From the NCBI GenBank assembly GCA_031275145.1, contig JAISPE010000042.1, positions 1 to 11,889 on the forward strand: a stretch of DNA of 11,889 bases, read 5' to 3'. The position numbers and the translations under genes were made by a program. Under the pieces are notes generated by a model. That model was not told where the DNA came from. It saw only the letters and a list, made by a program, of their open reading frames with translations, and ran no database searches. Of this stretch, positions 4,919 through 11,528 are shown in pieces; positions within the stretch are counted from its first letter, which is position 1, and each line of letters starts with the position of its first letter. Source of the stretch: Prevotellaceae bacterium (GTDB lineage Bacteria > Bacteroidota > Bacteroidia > Bacteroidales > UBA932).

Positions 4919-7108
4919 TCAATGAGAAAACAGCAGTTCCCTGTATTTCGGCATAGGCCAGAGTTCGTCATCGATAATCATTTCCAGTTTATCGATATGA
5001 TATCTGATACTGTCCAAGAAGGGGAGTACATTTTTAAAATATTCTTCTGCGCGGTCTATTATATTTTCGATTGCATTGGCTTTTTTCCGTTCATCAATCA
5101 TCTGGTATACCTTTATATTGATTGCCGTGACATGACGGGATATTTTTTCCAGCGCTCTCATTTGGGGGATAATCATTCCTTCGGCTTTGTCGCCGAACAG
5201 TCCTTTAATACCCTGAACATTTGCGATAAGGATGTTCTGGTACTGAATCGCCGTAGGGATAATGTGATTCAAAGCCAGATCGCCAAGTACCCGCGATTCT
5301 ATCTGCAATTTTTTGAGGAAAGTCTCGTTTTTGATTTCGTAACGTGATTCGAGTTCTCTTTTCGAAAGCACTCCCGTTTCGGTTAACAACTTTATCGATT
5401 TCGGATTAAGGTATGTCTTGAATGCGTCTGTGATGCTCTCGATGATGCCGAGATCTCTTTTTTCCGCCTCTTTTCTCCATTCTTCCGAATAGCTGTTTCC
5501 GCCAAACAGGATATTTTTTGACTTGACGATAAAAGTACGCAGAACTTTCAGTATGGCTTCATCTTTTTTGACATCTTTTTCGATAAGCTTATCCACTTCG
5601 GTCTTGAAAATATCCAGCTGCTGCGCTACAGCCGTATTCAAAATCAGCAGTGAAGCGGCGCAGTTGCTGCTTGCTCCCACGGCGCGGAACTCGAAACGGT
5701 TACCCGAAAATGTAAACGGAGACGTCCGGTTGTGGTCGGTCGTGTCGGGCATAATCTCGGGTATTTTACCCATGACGTCAAGTTTCAGTTCCGTCTTTTC
5801 ATCCGGCGTCATTTTCTTGCCGGATATTTTTTCTTCCAGAGAGTTAAGCGTTTTCTGGAGAGTTTCCCCGATAAATACGGACATTATCGGCGGCGGGGCT
5901 TCGTGCGTGCCAAGGCGCATGTAGTTACTGAGATTTGCGACGCTTGACATCAACAGTCTTCCATGTTCGTGTACGGCGCGGATGGTGCATATAAAAAATG
6001 TAAGGAACTGCAAATTATTCCTTGGCGTTTTACCCGGCGAAAGCAGATTAACCCCCTGGTCGGAAGCCAGCGACCAGTTGCAGTGTTTCCCCGAGCCGTT
6101 GACGGCCATATAGGGTTTTTCGTGGAAAAGCACACGCAGTCTGTGCCTTTTGGCTACATTTTTCATTATCGACATCAGTAACAGATTGTGGTCTACGGCC
6201 AGATTTCCTTCCTCGAAATTCGGAGCACATTCGTACTGATTGGGAGAAACTTCGTTATGACGGGTTTTCAGCGGGATGCCAAGCAGGTAGGCTTCTTCTT
6301 CAAATTCCCGCATAAACGATGCGACTCTTTCGGGAATAGTGCCGAAATAGTGGTCGCCCAGCTGTTGATTTCTTGCCGCCTCGTGTCCCATCAAAGTTCT
6401 TCCGGTCATCATGAGGTCGGGACGCGCATGGTATAACGCTTCATCTACAACGAAATATTCCTGTTCCAGACCGACTGTGGAAAAAACATGGCGGACATCC
6501 CTGTCAAAATATTGAGCTACGGCAGAAGCCGCCTTATCCAGTACGGCCAGCGATTTGAGAAGCGGAGCCTTGAAATCGAGCGCCTCGCCGGTGAACGATA
6601 CGAATATTGTTGGAATACACAGCGTTTTATCATGAATAAATGCCGGAGACGAAGGGTCCCAGGCAGTGTATCCGCGGGCTTCGAACGTATTGCGCAAACC
6701 TCCGCTTGGAAAACTCGAAGCATCCGGCTCCTGCTGTATTAACAGCTCGCCACGGAAGTTTTCGATATAATTTCCCGACTTTGTGATTTCGAAAAACGAA
6801 TCGTGTTTTTCGGCCGTCGATTCGTTCAGCGGGTGAAACCAGTGTGTATAATGTGTTACGCCTCTTTCTATCGCCCATGATTTCATGCCGGAAGCAATCT
6901 GGTCTGCATATTTTCTGCTTATCCTGCTGCCCTCGTCGATTGCCTCGACTACTGCTTCAAAGGCTTCCGGCGTCAAATATTTCTGCATCTTTGCCCTGTT
7001 GAAAACATTCTCGGCAAAATAACCCGATACGGTCCCGTGTCTTCCCTCAAACCGAACCGGTTGCCGGTTATTTAATTCTGACAGCGCTTTAAAACGAAAA
7101 TTCTCCAT
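4919..7108 (-). CDS. glnN: Type III glutamine synthetase (GSIII)
   Basis: A 729-residue enzyme, the normal size for Bacteroidota GSIII. It makes glutamine from glutamate, ammonia and ATP in the cytosol; GSIII forms large oligomers of two hexameric rings. Family landmarks: THYTHWFHPLNESTAEKHD (about 85-103), QEPDASSFPSGGLRNTFEARGYTAWDPSSPAF split over 126-157, GLEQEYFVVD (213-222), TRHNEVSPNQ (282-291), NGSGKH.NWSL (337-347) and DHNRTSPFTFSGNRFEFR (458-475). The C-terminus KYRELLF is also typical. The ATG at 7108 is preferred: the longer reading from 7156 runs through the promoter box, and the shorter form gives the standard length. KHCNWSL has Cys where many relatives have Asn. No regulatory partner gene is adjacent, and transcription appears to be monocistronic. 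Confidence 0.97.
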   Translation of the reverse strand: MENFRFKALSELNNRQPVRFEGRHGTVSGYFAENVFNRAKMQKYLTPEAFEAVVEAIDEGSRISRKYADQIASGMKSWAIERGVTHYTHWFHPLNESTAEKHDSFFEITKSGNYIENFRGELLIQQEPDASSFPSGGLRNTFEARGYTAWDPSSPAFIHDKTLCIPTIFVSFTGEALDFKAPLLKSLAVLDKAASAVAQYFDRDVRHVFSTVGLEQEYFVVDEALYHARPDLMMTGRTLMGHEAARNQQLGDHYFGTIPERVASFMREFEEEAYLLGIPLKTRHNEVSPNQYECAPNFEEGNLAVDHNLLLMSIMKNVAKRHRLRVLFHEKPYMAVNGSGKHCNWSLASDQGVNLLSPGKTPRNNLQFLTFFICTIRAVHEHGRLLMSSVANLSNYMRLGTHEAPPPIMSVFIGETLQKTLNSLEEKISGKKMTPDEKTELKLDVMGKIPEIMPDTTDHNRTSPFTFSGNRFEFRAVGASSNCAASLLILNTAVAQQLDIFKTEVDKLIEKDVKKDEAILKVLRTFIVKSKNILFGGNSYSEEWRKEAEKRDLGIIESITDAFKTYLNPKSIKLLTETGVLSKRELESRYEIKNETFLKKLQIESRVLGDLALNHIIPTAIQYQNILIANVQGIKGLFGDKAEGMIIPQMRALEKISRHVTAINIKVYQMIDERKKANAIENIIDRAEEYFKNVLPFLDSIRYHIDKLEMIIDDELWPMPKYRELLFSH

Positions 7109-7126
7109 ATAAAATTCTTTTTTTTG

Positions 7127-7157
7127 CAAAATTACATGAAAATTCGGAATGTCCAAG
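7127..7157 (-). promoter_or_regulatory. Promoter of the glutamine synthetase gene
   Basis: The minus strand shows TAATTTTG (7134 to 7127), a match to TAnnTTTG. CTTG at 7157 to 7154 stands as a near -33 box with 19 bp between. The predicted transcript starts about 12 bp before the ATG at 7108. Confidence 0.55.
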
Positions 7158-7194
7158 TTTTGTGATTAATGTTTTACCGAAAAGAACGCCTCGT

Positions 7195-7298
7195 GGCGCA
7201 CCAAAGGACGCAAGGTTTGCAAATACTGTCAGCGCTTTGCTCCCTTTGTGATAAAAAATTAACCGCAAAGAACGCAAAGAGCGCAAGGTTTGCAACTT
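7195..7298. repeat. CGCAAAG-type 9-bp-period repeats
   Basis: The 14-bp word CGCAAGGTTTGCAA occurs at 7209-7222 and again at 7282-7295. The second copy ends a 9-bp-period run CGCAAAGAA, CGCAAAGAG, CGCAAGGTT (7264-7290). Related words occur at 9941-9970 and near 11411. The region lies between two divergently transcribed genes and is not coding. Confidence 0.75.
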
Positions 7299-7337
7299 TT
7301 TTTAAAATTTTGTTCATACCGTATTAAAAATTATTTA

Positions 7338-7345
7338 TAACTTTG
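7338..7345 (+). promoter_or_regulatory. Likely -7 box for the DUF6261-like transcript
   Basis: TAACTTTG fits TAnnTTTG exactly. The nearest TTTG upstream (7309-7312) is 25 bp away, longer than usual. Transcription would begin near 7352, so the transcript would carry the whole 42-bp array as leader before the gene at 7713. No clear separate promoter is seen before 8536, so the peptide and propeller genes may share this transcript. Confidence 0.45.
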
Positions 7346-7401
7346 CGGAAATTATTCGAACATATTTTTTAATAGGTAAAAGTTAAAGTTAAATTGTTGT
7401 T

Positions 7402-7716
7402 ATGAATTGTTTTATCTCGCATCGACTCAAAAACACCGAAAAAAAATTTCCGGATCAACCGGATATTTGCATGTTTTATAAAGATTTCTGCCGAGATAAA
7501 ATTTCATATATTACGGGAAACATTCAAGTATTACTTGAACGGACGCCGCACACAGCGGGAGACATTCAAGTATTACTTGAACGAGCGCCGCACACAGCGG
7601 GAAACATTCAAGTATTACTTGAACGAACGCCGCACACAGCGGGAGACATTCAAGTATTACTTGAACAGGCGCCGTACATTGCAGAAAATAATAATTATAA
7701 AATTTATAGAATATGA
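7402..7716 (+). CDS. Possible 104-residue leader ORF containing 14-residue repeats
   Basis: The ATG at 7402 opens a frame of 104 codons. Four copies of a 14-residue unit (NIQVLLERTPHTAG and variants) occupy about residues 39-94. Units 1 and 3 carry Asn and Thr where 2 and 4 carry Asp and Ala. The frame ends at TGA 7714-7716, overlapping the ATG of the next gene as ATGA, the layout of translational coupling. A second frame across the same DNA is also open (7535-7723), as expected from a unit divisible by three, so an unused leader is equally possible. No known domain or signal peptide is seen. Confidence 0.3.
   Translation: MNCFISHRLKNTEKKFPDQPDICMFYKDFCRDKISYITGNIQVLLERTPHTAGDIQVLLERAPHTAGNIQVLLERTPHTAGDIQVLLEQAPYIAENNNYKIYRI
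7521..7666. repeat. 42-bp tandem array of palindromic units, four copies
   Basis: CATTCAAGTATTACTTGAAC starts at 7521, 7563, 7605 and 7647, an exact 42-bp period. Each contains TTCAAGTA-T-TACTTGAA, an 8-bp-arm palindrome. The three full spacers contain a second hairpin, CCGC-ACACA-GCGG; the fourth is degenerate. The bases before CATT alternate AA, GA, AA, GA, pointing to an 84-bp duplication. The spacers are almost identical, so this is not a CRISPR array. It lies in the leader of the DUF6261-like gene. Confidence 0.93.
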
Positions 7717-8420
7717 AAGTTAATAAGGTTTATTTAGAAAATTTGCGCAACGAAGCGCATTATCAGTTTATTGCCGCAGTAATAGCGTTAGCGGTAAAAT
7801 ATCCTTTTATTGTCGGAAAACTTGGCGATTTGTTCGCGTCATTGCAGCGCCTGTTTACGAAAGAGGATGAAGTTGTGGATTATATTCGCAAAAGTGATTA
7901 TTCGGCCAAAATTGCCGATGCCGACCAGCGGCTCGACAACGCCGTAACAGGTTTTAGCGAAACGGTACGGGGTGCGTTGCGTCATTTCAATTCCGTTGTG
8001 GCCGATGCCGCACAGAGTCTTGTAAATCTGATAGGGACATACGGAAATATCATCAACAAAAGTTACGATGAAGAGCTGGCAGCCGTAACCAATCTGTTGC
8101 AGGAACTCGGGGGTGCATACGCGGAAAAAGTCAATGCTATCAGCGGGCTGTCCGAGTGGATAGCGGAAATCAGAGATGCAAGCGAAAATGTCGCCACACT
8201 GCTGGCTCTGCGCACTGCCGAGAAAGCCGGCAAGCCACAGGAACGCATGGTGAATGTTCGTCGCGAGGTCGATGCTGCCTATCGTGGTGTTGTAGCCAAA
8301 ATCGAAGCGCTGACAATTGTCGAAGGCGAAACGGAGTATGTTCCTTTTATTCATGAACTCAATGCGCTGGTGGAACATTTCAACAAAATTCGTCCGCATA
8401 AGACGAAAAAAGAAGAATGA
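7713..8420 (+). CDS. DUF6261-like protein of unknown function
   Basis: A 235-residue, mostly helical, soluble-looking protein without signal peptide or clear membrane segment. Landmarks recalled from the Bacteroidota family DUF6261 are LRNEAHYQF near the N-terminus (11-19), IRKSDYSAKIADADQRLD (58-75), RGALRHFN (86-93), GTYGNI..KSYDEE (108-121), EVDAAYRGVV.KI (185-197), TIVEG (201-205) and a charged Lys/Glu tail. The function of the family is unknown to me. The start ATG overlaps the stop of the repeat-bearing leader frame. Its stop TGA (8418-8420) begins a run of GAGTGAT heptamers. Confidence 0.75.
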   Translation: MKVNKVYLENLRNEAHYQFIAAVIALAVKYPFIVGKLGDLFASLQRLFTKEDEVVDYIRKSDYSAKIADADQRLDNAVTGFSETVRGALRHFNSVVADAAQSLVNLIGTYGNIINKSYDEELAAVTNLLQELGGAYAEKVNAISGLSEWIAEIRDASENVATLLALRTAEKAGKPQERMVNVRREVDAAYRGVVAKIEALTIVEGETEYVPFIHELNALVEHFNKIRPHKTKKEE

Positions 8421-8524
8421 GTGATGAGTGATGAAAGATGACGCAAACCATAAGGACTTATGAGTGATGAGTTATGAGAGATTAATGCCAGCCGTTCGTC
8501 TCTCATTTCTCATCTCTCATAACT
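8413..8524 (+). repeat. GAGTGAT heptamers and inverted repeat after the DUF6261-like gene
   Basis: The gene's stop is followed by GAGTGAT, GAGTGAT, GAAAGAT in 7-base steps, with a second cluster at 8460-8480 (TGAGTGATGAGTTATGAGAG). AGTTATGAGAGA (8470-8481) and TCTCTCATAACT (8513-8524) are perfect inverted repeats around a 31-bp loop, ending 12 bp before the peptide gene. The motif resembles that at 781-810. The word TGACGCAA (8439-8446) also occurs in the hairpin loop at 2804-2811. Confidence 0.75.
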
Positions 8525-8535
8525 ATTTTAAGATT

Positions 8536-8661
8536 ATGAATAAAAAAATTTCAGGCATTTTTGCCGTTTTAGCATTATTAATCTACGGCATAACGGACTT
8601 GCCGGATTTGGAACTGCCAAACGCACAGAGCGATTATAATATCATAAAATACGGGTACTGA
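8536..8661 (+). CDS. Small hydrophobic peptide paired with the propeller lipoprotein (NVEALA-like?)
   Basis: The ATG at 8536 gives 41 residues: basic start MNKK, hydrophobic core at about 5-20 (ISGIFAVLALLIYGI), then an acidic tail with DLPDLELPNAQSD. An upstream in-frame ATG (8464) would add 24 residues derived from the heptamer-rich spacer. Placement 12 bp before a six-bladed propeller lipoprotein resembles Bacteroidales loci in which small NVEALA-type secreted peptides precede such lipoproteins. The NVEALA motif itself is absent and the peptide is shorter than that family, so a diverged or truncated relative is only a suggestion. Confidence 0.5.
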   Translation: MNKKISGIFAVLALLIYGITDLPDLELPNAQSDYNIIKYGY

Positions 8662-8673
8662 TTAACAGTTGAT

Positions 8674-9828
8674 ATGAAGGGAGTTGTTTTAATTGTTATA
8701 TGCTTTTGTCTCTTTTTTTCGTGCAGGAGCAGACGGGATATGCCTGAAACAGGAGCTTTATATACAGTAGATGTTGACGGGTTAAAACATCGGGATACTC
8801 TTTATGCATCTTCTTTTTTTAAGAATGTGAGGACTGTTATGCTCGAAGAGCATGATGACGCCTTAATCGGAGAAATACAGTGGATACAGGCTTTTGACAG
8901 TTACATTTTGATTTTTGATTTTGTCATTGCCCAAAAGCTTCTTGTTTTTGATAAAAACGGCAAATTCCTGCGACAGATAGGAAAGAGAGGACGGGGGCCG
9001 GGAGAATATATACAGATAACAGATTTTTGTATAGACCCCGAAAGAAGAGAGATTTATCTTTTAGATGCAGGATCAAGAAAAGTACTTAAATACAGTCTGG
9101 ACAGCGGAGAATATATCAGTTCGATAAATTTGCCGAAAAATGATATTAATCCTTCTTTAATTACTTATGCTTATGACAGGTTATATTTAAAGATCAAATA
9201 TTACGGTCAACTGGCAGGAAACGATAATTTACTTATGGAGTTTGATATTAAAACAGGAAAATATACCGATCACATCAGTTCAAAAAAATGGAATCTTAAC
9301 TGGAAACCGAATATTTACGGTCGGTATAATTTTTTTTCGTCTCAACAGCCGCCTTTAAGATATGCCGAACTGTTTATGAATACCGTTTTTGCAATTGAAA
9401 AAGACAGTATTTATCCTTATCTCACTTTAAAGACCGAAAACTGGCCACAAAAAGTTACAGAGGAAGAATACGACAGAGGATTAACAAAGGCATACCATAT
9501 CCGTAATTATTTTGAATACGAAGATTATATTCATCTGCAATATGATTACCGGCTCTACCGGTACACTGTTGTTTATAATAAAACGACAAATGAAGCGGAG
9601 ATTTACGATTTTTCACAAAATGATCTTGTATTCAGCAAAGGACACTCTATTCCGGAATATTACTATGTCGATTATCAAACGTCAAAAGCATACGGATTTA
9701 TACATGTATTTAATTTTGACGCCGGCAAATATGAACTTGCCCCGGGACTGGACAGAAGAGAAGAACTGTCGGAATTGATGAAGTCGGATAATGAACGCAT
9801 TGTGGTTTTTGAGTATGAGTTTAAATAA
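8674..9828 (+). CDS. Six-bladed beta-propeller lipoprotein
   Basis: A 384-residue protein with a lipoprotein signal ending in LFFSC, so Cys17 is the likely lipidation site. The next residues are RSRRD, with no acid at +2. The body has propeller-type strands: YILIFDF, KLLVFDKNGKFLRQIG (89-103), the family loop GKRGRGPGEY (103-112), then REIYLLDAGSRKVLKYSLDSGEY in 125-147. This matches the Bacteroidota '6-bladed beta-propeller' family (DUF5128-like), whose members are surface or periplasmic lipoproteins of uncertain ligand. The gene looks richer in AT than the neighbouring 426-residue gene. It follows the 41-residue peptide gene by 12 bp, so the pair is probably co-transcribed. It converges on the unknown gene at 10016. 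Confidence 0.87.
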   Translation: MKGVVLIVICFCLFFSCRSRRDMPETGALYTVDVDGLKHRDTLYASSFFKNVRTVMLEEHDDALIGEIQWIQAFDSYILIFDFVIAQKLLVFDKNGKFLRQIGKRGRGPGEYIQITDFCIDPERREIYLLDAGSRKVLKYSLDSGEYISSINLPKNDINPSLITYAYDRLYLKIKYYGQLAGNDNLLMEFDIKTGKYTDHISSKKWNLNWKPNIYGRYNFFSSQQPPLRYAELFMNTVFAIEKDSIYPYLTLKTENWPQKVTEEEYDRGLTKAYHIRNYFEYEDYIHLQYDYRLYRYTVVYNKTTNEAEIYDFSQNDLVFSKGHSIPEYYYVDYQTSKAYGFIHVFNFDAGKYELAPGLDRREELSELMKSDNERIVVFEYEFK

Positions 9829-9922
9829 AAATCACTCTGGAGACTTGTTTTTAATAACTGTGGGATGATTTCGGAAACATACCGTGAAAATGCGCAGTGT
9901 AATGAATCTTTTCACGCAAAAT

Positions 9923-10010
9923 AATTACCGCATTTTTTTACCGCAAGGGCGCAAAGAACGCAAAGCGCCGGACTTGCCCCCTGCACTCTCTGCCTTATTT
10001 GCGGTAAAAA
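9923..10010. repeat. ACCGCAA inverted repeat between convergent genes
   Basis: TTTTTACCGCAA (9935-9946) and TTGCGGTAAAAA (9999-10010) are perfect inverted repeats. The interval holds CGCAAAG words with GGCGC/GCGCC ends (about 9948-9969). A related sequence, AATTACCGCA plus T-tract plus ACCGCAA (9923-9946), recurs at 11389-11414 on the other side of the unknown gene. It may serve as a shared 3' region for the two convergent genes, but T-tracts are on the wrong side for an intrinsic terminator. Confidence 0.7.
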
Positions 10011-10015
10011 TGTCG

Positions 10016-11296
10016 TCATTCGGGTTCATTCTCAAAATAATCTTCGTCATTATCGCCAAGCTGGATATATTCGGCTATAAGTTTCGACAGTTCGGTGTCC
10101 TGTTTTGTGTCGTCCCATAGCCAGTAGAAATCGCCCATGCTCACCTCGGAATTCATCCGGAGGATAGATTCGCAGCCGGCCTTGATAAATATCCATGAAA
10201 TACGTTCGTCGTATATAATATCCGAGTTGACGAGCGTTTTGAGGTCGTCGATAGCGAGGAACTCAATATCTGCGCGTTTCAGACCGGTGAGCTGGGACAG
10301 TTTCCTGCCTTCGGGCGTACTGCTGTGCGTAATCAGGAGGAAGGTAATGATGACGAACATGTTGTCGATAATGCGGGCGACGAAGTAGCCTATTTTAATA
10401 TCGTAGTAATAGCATTCAACAAAGAATTTGTCGCCTTCGCGGATAATTTTGCGTTTTTCGGTGAAGGCTCTGTTTATTAACGAAATTACGGAGCCCGGGT
10501 ATACGCAGCAGGCGCGCTGCATGGTGCGGTTGACGGCGTGCTGCTGGACATACACGGGCAGTTCTTCTATGCCCCCGATGTTATTTCCCGGCAGCCGTTC
10601 TACGGGGACGACAGTCGCTTTCAAGTGTGATACACCGCGCTGGTGTACTATTTCTCCCGTCTGAATCACCGGACGCCTCTCCTTATTTATTTCGACATAG
10701 CGTATTTTCAGAAGATAAACGTTCAGCATAACGATTTGGTAGAACAGTCCTGCCGGCGGCCACTCCTGGTCGAACGTAAACGTATACATTGTTCGCGTAG
10801 AGAGGTTCGCGTAAGCGAAACAGGCTCTGTGGATAATGTTTACCGTCATTTCGCAGTATGTTTCATATCTTTTCGTCGCTTCGGCGCAGAAAGCGCTGAA
10901 TTTTTCCTTCCCGCGAAACGGACAGTGTTCCGACAGCAGTACAACCTCCAGCGGGAGAACAGTCTGATAGTAGTATACGAGATCGACGCTTCTTTTGACA
11001 TCGCCCATTACTATATCTATCCATTTCGATTTCATCTCCTCTTCGATGTGGCTGTACATTATCCGGACAAACCGTTTGGTGATTTTCGCGCCTTCGGCAA
11101 CTTTGATCTTGATACAGATGCTGCGATAGTGGTAAGCAGTATCAAGGATTTTCGGCGGCAGCAGGTCGAACAGCGGTTCATCTGTGCTGATCAGAGCGCA
11201 GAACTTTTTCACCCGCTCGATGAATGCTTTTTTATGCTGTATTGCCTGCACTTTTTGCAGAGCATGCTGATTGACTTTTTTCTTTTTCTTAGCCAT
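10016..11296 (-). CDS. Unrecognised 426-residue protein
   Basis: I do not recognise this family. The start at 11296 (MAKKKKKVNQ) is chosen because the longer reading from 11320 begins at TTG inside the promoter box. The N-terminus is strongly basic and there is no signal peptide. Residues 50-160 look helical and rich in Tyr, Cys and His. From 245 the segment VYVQQHAVNRTMQR (249-262) is followed by a helix and beta-strands (FFVECYYYDIKIGYFVARI, then MFVIITFLLITHSS). This order loosely recalls small HAxxR-containing nuclease or toxin-type folds such as DUF4258 or BrnT, but that is only an impression. The C-terminus is acidic (DNDEDYFENEPE). It stands alone, convergent with the propeller gene, and is flanked by repeats. 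DNA or RNA binding through the Lys-rich end is possible. Confidence 0.8.
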   Translation of the reverse strand: MAKKKKKVNQHALQKVQAIQHKKAFIERVKKFCALISTDEPLFDLLPPKILDTAYHYRSICIKIKVAEGAKITKRFVRIMYSHIEEEMKSKWIDIVMGDVKRSVDLVYYYQTVLPLEVVLLSEHCPFRGKEKFSAFCAEATKRYETYCEMTVNIIHRACFAYANLSTRTMYTFTFDQEWPPAGLFYQIVMLNVYLLKIRYVEINKERRPVIQTGEIVHQRGVSHLKATVVPVERLPGNNIGGIEELPVYVQQHAVNRTMQRACCVYPGSVISLINRAFTEKRKIIREGDKFFVECYYYDIKIGYFVARIIDNMFVIITFLLITHSSTPEGRKLSQLTGLKRADIEFLAIDDLKTLVNSDIIYDERISWIFIKAGCESILRMNSEVSMGDFYWLWDDTKQDTELSKLIAEYIQLGDNDEDYFENEPE

Positions 11297-11317
11297 CGTA
11301 ATTCGATATTTCCGGAA

Positions 11318-11325
11318 CAAAGATA
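11318..11325 (-). promoter_or_regulatory. -7 box for the 426-residue gene
   Basis: The minus strand reads TATCTTTG, a perfect TAnnTTTG match, ending 21 bp before the chosen ATG at 11296. No clear -33 box is seen at the usual distance. Its position rules against the TTG start at 11320. Confidence 0.55.
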
Positions 11326-11388
11326 GGATTTATTTTTCAGAAGCCAGAGTGTTGACAGAAATTTTTTAATCGGCATAGCCAAACTCGG

Positions 11389-11416
11389 AATTACCGCAAT
11401 TTTTTCTACCGCAAAG
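11389..11416. repeat. ACCGCAA repeat, second flanking copy
   Basis: AATTACCGCA, a T-tract and TACCGCAAAG match the copy at 9923-9946 in the same orientation. The stretch from here to 11528 holds no gene; its only other structure is a 10-bp palindrome GGTCGCGACC at 11479-11488. Confidence 0.65.
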
Positions 11417-11528
11417 TAAGCGCTACGAAATAAGTTACCCAATCGCTTTGCCTGAAAGTCAAGATTTTCATAACCGCAGGTCGCGACCCAATGTCGTCAA
11501 TTTAAACCACAAAAGGCTGCAACAAAAA

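Noticed and set aside
7109..7156. 16-residue N-terminal extension of glutamine synthetase
   Set aside because: It overlaps the -7 box at 7127-7134 and makes the protein longer than the standard 729 residues.
7521..7666. Regular 42-bp repeats with palindromic cores, resembling a short CRISPR array
   Set aside because: The 'spacers' are almost identical to each other, the unit is too regular, no cas gene is nearby, and a frame remains open through it.
10643..11326. 227-codon plus-strand frame opposite the 426-residue gene
   Set aside because: It is antisense to a longer frame with a promoter and sensible start; its composition is that of a shadow frame.
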